Source: Gracilariopsis chorda (taxonomy: Eukaryota; Rhodophyta; Florideophyceae; Gracilariales; Gracilariaceae). Taken from it: a stretch of DNA of 44,311 bases. Below the pieces are notes generated by a model. The model worked only from the letters and a program-made list of their open reading frames with translations. It had not been told where the DNA came from and searched no databases. The translations under genes were made by a program, and so were the position numbers. This document shows positions 40,388 to 44,311 of this stretch, in pieces. The stretch lies in the NCBI GenBank assembly GCA_003194525.1, contig NBIV01000403.1:1-44311 (forward strand), given 5' to 3'. Position 1 is the first letter of the stretch. Each line of letters starts with the position of its first letter.

Positions 40388-43300
40388 TTGCTTGTGAGCT
40401 GCGAACTGAGAAACGGAACTTAGCTTGTCTTCTGGTTGACATTCAAACAGAACCTTCGATCTTAAATTTCCATTCTTGTTACCTTGAAGTCAGCTGAAGT
40501 GGCGCACTAGAGATATAAATGCTATACCTTACTCTCTGACCGCAGTGATCGCTTTATGCTGTACGAAGTGTGGGTATTAATTCTTCATCTTTTACGATTA
40601 CACTGAAGTCGTTTCAACAATTCTTTCTCTTTTATTTAATTCAACAGATTCTACACTTTCTGTAGTTGTGTGCATGCATTATGACCTTATGTGTCAGAGA
40701 AAAACTACGTCAGTGGGAAATTGAAGAGATAGAGAACTTTTTTTTAGGCTCGAAGAAACATGGGCAGTAGAATTTCGCGCAGGACAGCGACTCGCAGAAG
40801 TTTCGATTTTCTTCGATATCTAACTTCATTGGAACGCCTATCTTGAACGATCGCAACCATTCAACATCAAATGTTTTCATTCACAGTTGCCGATTGGGTG
40901 AGTACATGTGTAATGTTTTTATCACCGCTGGGATCATGGACATAGAACCAGAACATGGATTGGTTCTTTGCACATACAACGCAGGCGTATACCTCATTGG
41001 AGTGTTGAAGTCATTTTATTCCAATGGCAGTCAACTTTAATTCAATTTGGAGCACCTAGAAACCTTTGTACGTCCTTTTCGATATTCATTGTGTGAAGGT
41101 GATTTTGAGATACACACTTTGGTCGTACCGCTGAGTCGTAGAAGAGCAAATTGAGGGATGATGTTGGAAAAGAGGTCGTTGAGTAAACTTAAAAGGTTGG
41201 AGACAAGAACTGCATTTGTTGGGGATAATCTCGGCTGGAATTGCCCAGACTATAATCTGAGGTTCTTGATGGCTGCTTTTGACCACGCATTTCCACGAAA
41301 GTCTTTTGAATGGATGAATCGAGACAGAACTATTTGCTGGATATTTGGGGTTCGAAAAGCAAAACGATTCTCACAGCTGTGGTGCTTACGTTAGAGCAGA
41401 TTTTTACTTCTTTTGCCGCAAGCCCAGAGAGTCTTCCACAACTAACATTTGCATATGGGTACGAAAATCATCTTAAAGATCAATACAGGAGGATTTCTGC
41501 AAAACGTTAAGTCTTGCGTATGGCTCTTGCATCAGAAAACAAAAGTTTCGGAAGTGTTTCCGAAGGTGACGTTGCTGCTTCCCAATATGAAAACTAGGAG
41601 CACCGTCTGCTCGGTGACGGTAACATGCTCGTCATAGCAACATTGGGAAAAAAGTAATAGAAAAAGCAACCGAAACTTTCATGCCCACCCCGCATTGTAG
41701 TGTTATGGATTCAGTACAGGGTGCATATGAAAAACGAGAACGGGCCCGGGTATCAGCTTCGGTTAGAGATCATGAAAGGATTCAAGCGCGTGTCGAGAAA
41801 CTGGGAGCAGCTGTGGAGAGTTCGAATGGTTGGTACAAATGTGACTCTGTCAAGAATCCAATTTCTCGTCGTCGTCAAAAAAGAACAAGATTCATGGACA
41901 GCGCACTTGTCATCAGTAGTGTCATCGAGGACATTGTTACGAATGCAGTCACGTCATCACAAAACCAAATATACTGAGGTGATCAAGTTGAGCTCTTCTT
42001 CACATCTATCTGCTAGTCAGACTCCCAGCTCGGAATACTACTAATGGTGTAGAAGACCTCTGTGAAGAAATGTCAGATTTGCCAAACTTTATTTATAAAT
42101 TGAGCCAGTCTGGAAACTTTCATGGGCTACATAGATTCCGCATCATATCCCGAACTTGCGTACTACTTAGTACATTATTAACATCCCGATTTCGTTATAT
42201 TAAGCACAAGTGGTCAGTATCATGTCAGAGCTGCATCATTGAAAAACTACAAGCAGGATTGATGAAGTGAGTTTTATCTTTCTCGGGGACCCACAGTCAT
42301 ACCATAGAGCCCGTTTCACAAAAGGTGTGTGAGGATAGGTACAACGTCTTTGAAGGATAAATTCGCAGATATTTTAAGACCTAGAGGAAATAGCACAGGC
42401 TGCAGGATACCTCTTCGTGTTCGGATGTTCTAGAAAGAACGTTGATTCCTTTCCAGTAGAGAACCAATTTGAAAGTTGTGTCCCATCCCCGCAAAAGGTG
42501 GCAGGAAGAAAAGATAGTGAAGTGAAAACTGGGGGCGAGACACGTATCTCTCTGTTTAGACCGAACGGCAGAAACAGAAATAAACACATTTAAGAACAGA
42601 GGATGTTGAGGCTTTGGTACAAGAATAACGCGAAAGTCCATCTGCTGAAGACTTCTTGACATTTGATCTCGATTCTATCGCTACTTTGTTTCATGATCAT
42701 AATGAGCATGCTGCCTCAGACATGAGTATGGTAGAGAATTTGGAGGCAAATACAAAAGCGGATGACGCAGTGTTTAATGCAGATACACAGAGCAGGTGCT
42801 ATGAGGCTCTACAGTCGTTTATTTCTAAATTGGGGGAAAATGCGGGAGGATAGCATTTCAATGACAATTTGCCATTCATTGCTGATTCCTTCTGGTATGA
42901 TATCTTTGTATGGGACTCTGCGTACAACAGGCACATAACCGATAGAATTAATTCTGGTGCATGTAATGCTGTTGGCAGCGATGAAGATGATAATGAAGTG
43001 ATTGGGGGCGAAAAGATTCTGAAAAAGGCATACTTCATGTAGTTGAATAGTAAGTTCAGCACACAGAGGTAAGGCTGTTCTACGAATTGGGCACTGCAAT
43101 TGCAATTCCTGGCATTCGAATGCCTCCCGGTGGTGCCCAATTACCTCAATTTGCACCGCTTAATACCACCCACTCTCGCCCAACTCAGCTGCACAATGCC
43201 ATGCTTTACAGCAGGCTGCTGTTCTCTTGTCCCGGAATGGCAAGGCAAACCACACAATTTGCACCCCATCAGGCCTCAAATCCGTCCATTCACCTTGTTT

Positions 43301-44029
43301 GTCACGGGGAAAAAAGAACAGCTCCAGTCACATTGCCTTTCAGGCACTTGCATGGTAGGCAGTGTGGGCTGATGTGGCTGTGTTGTCACTGAAAACCAAA
43401 CGTTCCGGGTAGCATAGGCTGTTTTGGACGCTGGCTTTGTTAAAGCCCATATGCGAGGATGTGCAAACTGAACGTGAATCTGAGCTGTGATTGGCTACTG
43501 CAAAGGTACATATGCATTGTAACGCATACAATTGGTTCTGTACGAGTGGGCTAGATGGGCACTCCCACGTCCTAGCTAGTAAAGTTATCACAGTGTGCAC
43601 AGTGTCCAGTACAGCCAGGTATGAGTGTGGACACATGGAACATGTGGTAAAACAGTGGCACTATGGTGAGGAGCATTTATGCTGTCTTCAGGTTTACAGG
43701 TACAAAATGCTGTTGTTAAAGCGCAACTTGTGCTGGTTGGACGTATATGGTTTGATGTTAGTGTAGAAGTGAGTTTGGACGTGAGGCATGTGTTGGCGTG
43801 TGTTGGCGTGTGTAGGAATGTGAATTTGTGCTTTGTCATGGTTGTTTGTAGGCACGTAGCTTATAGTGATTTGGTGGTGCGTTGTTGTTCTGAGTTGATG
43901 TAATGTGTCATGAGTTGTGCTGGCATGGCCATGTTATGTTTGATGATGATTGCTAGTATTGAATGTCTCTGGCAGGCTGGTTAGAGTTCACTTGTAATCG
44001 AAGTTAAGATATCGAGCAAGTTAGAGTAC
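40388..44029. other. AT-richer region without supported genes
   Basis: Short frames occur (for example 41158-41394, 41310-41510, 41700-42044, 42656-42853), some with natural-looking sequence such as LPQLTFAYGYENHLKDQYRR and EALQSFISKLGE, but with stops and phase changes and no domain. They could be remnants of one decayed gene on the plus strand between about 41158 and 42853. A GTGTTGGCGT direct repeat lies near 43792-43812. Confidence 0.3.
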
Positions 44030-44037
44030 TATATAAG
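44030..44037 (+). promoter_or_regulatory. TATA box candidate
   Basis: TATATAAG is followed about 60-150 bp downstream by a pyrimidine-rich stretch (TTTTCTTTCAACCTTTTCTT) like a 5' untranslated region, pointing to a gene that starts near or beyond the right edge. The open frame at 44040-44270 has no domain. Confidence 0.3.
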
Positions 44038-44311
44038 TTGTGATTTTAGAACATCCCAGTAACTCCGATCTAGAGCTGGCGAAACTCCCTTGCATCCCCC
44101 AATCTTTTCTTTCAACCTTTTCTTCTCAGCTACAACATCTTTCAGGTTATGGCCCAGCCCCGCTGACCTCTGCCATCATCATTCTTGTTCGTCGTTCGCT
44201 GCTCTGCTTCACCGCCGTTCATCCGTTTCGCTGTTTCAGTGTCCCGTTCTCGTTGCGTCGGGTGTGTTGATTGTGTTGTTGGCGGTGTTGATCTTTCTCT
44301 TTGGTTTGCGT

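Noticed and set aside
1..44311. tRNA or rRNA genes
   Set aside because: I searched for T-loop-like GGTTCRA and its reverse and for conserved rRNA blocks and saw none with a matching stem.

Overview
The window is a eukaryotic, transposon-dense stretch. Nothing in it is bacterial: there are no operons, ribosome binding sites, tRNA or rRNA genes. It holds two Ty3/gypsy LTR retrotransposons, a solo LTR, a large autonomous Helitron and a DNA-transposon-like element coding for a DDE-type transposase. Almost all are on the minus strand and almost all are mutated. The species cannot be fixed from the sequence. A red alga or another protist or lower eukaryote with this mix of elements would fit, but that is only a guess.

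Layout. (1) 1-7629: Ty3/gypsy element 1, minus strand, cut by the window's left edge (3' LTR missing). Pol lies at 270-4534, gag at 4525-6567, the leader and primer-binding region at 6568-6716 and the 5' LTR at 6717-7629. (2) About 7646-12952: a decayed transposon flanked by imperfect inverted repeats. Its single minus-strand gene has a D...D...D transposase core with a YqaJ/lambda-exonuclease-like nuclease domain embedded between the second and third Asp motifs. A solo LTR (9900-10724) with the target duplication TGATT splits the gene. (3) 12953-20804: gene-poor DNA with hairpins, one intact open gene (15257-16654) for a protein with a charged single-alpha-helix repeat and an SR-like tail, a WD40 pseudogene fragment (about 17180-17543) and a proline-rich open frame. 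(4) 20805 to about 37530: a Helitron on the minus strand. Its Rep-helicase gene is split by Ty3/gypsy element 2 (22311-32730, 553-bp LTRs, target duplication GTCTT), which landed in the Walker A lysine codon. (5) 37531-44311: small, poorly supported frames, a degenerate array of about 58-bp repeats and a possible promoter at 44030.

How the parts relate. Nesting gives relative ages: the Helitron inserted first and element 2 went into it later (its LTRs differ at 7 of 553 positions). The DDE element was likewise hit by a solo LTR related to the LTR of element 1. Both retrotransposons place pol in the -1 frame relative to gag and share a TGGTCTCC primer-site core that does not have the geometry of a tRNA 3' end. 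In element 2 this core is complementary to a site in its own LTR about 100 nt upstream, as in Tf1-type self-priming.

Most unusual signals: (a) a long gene on the opposite strand between pol and the 3' LTR of element 2 (about 23467-25342), with its own AATAAA; (b) the transposase with an embedded YqaJ-like nuclease; (c) a strong excess of CCT-N(1-3)-AGG motifs throughout element 2; (d) several nonsense codons that look like C-to-T or G-to-A decay. All residue-level and motif counts were made by eye.
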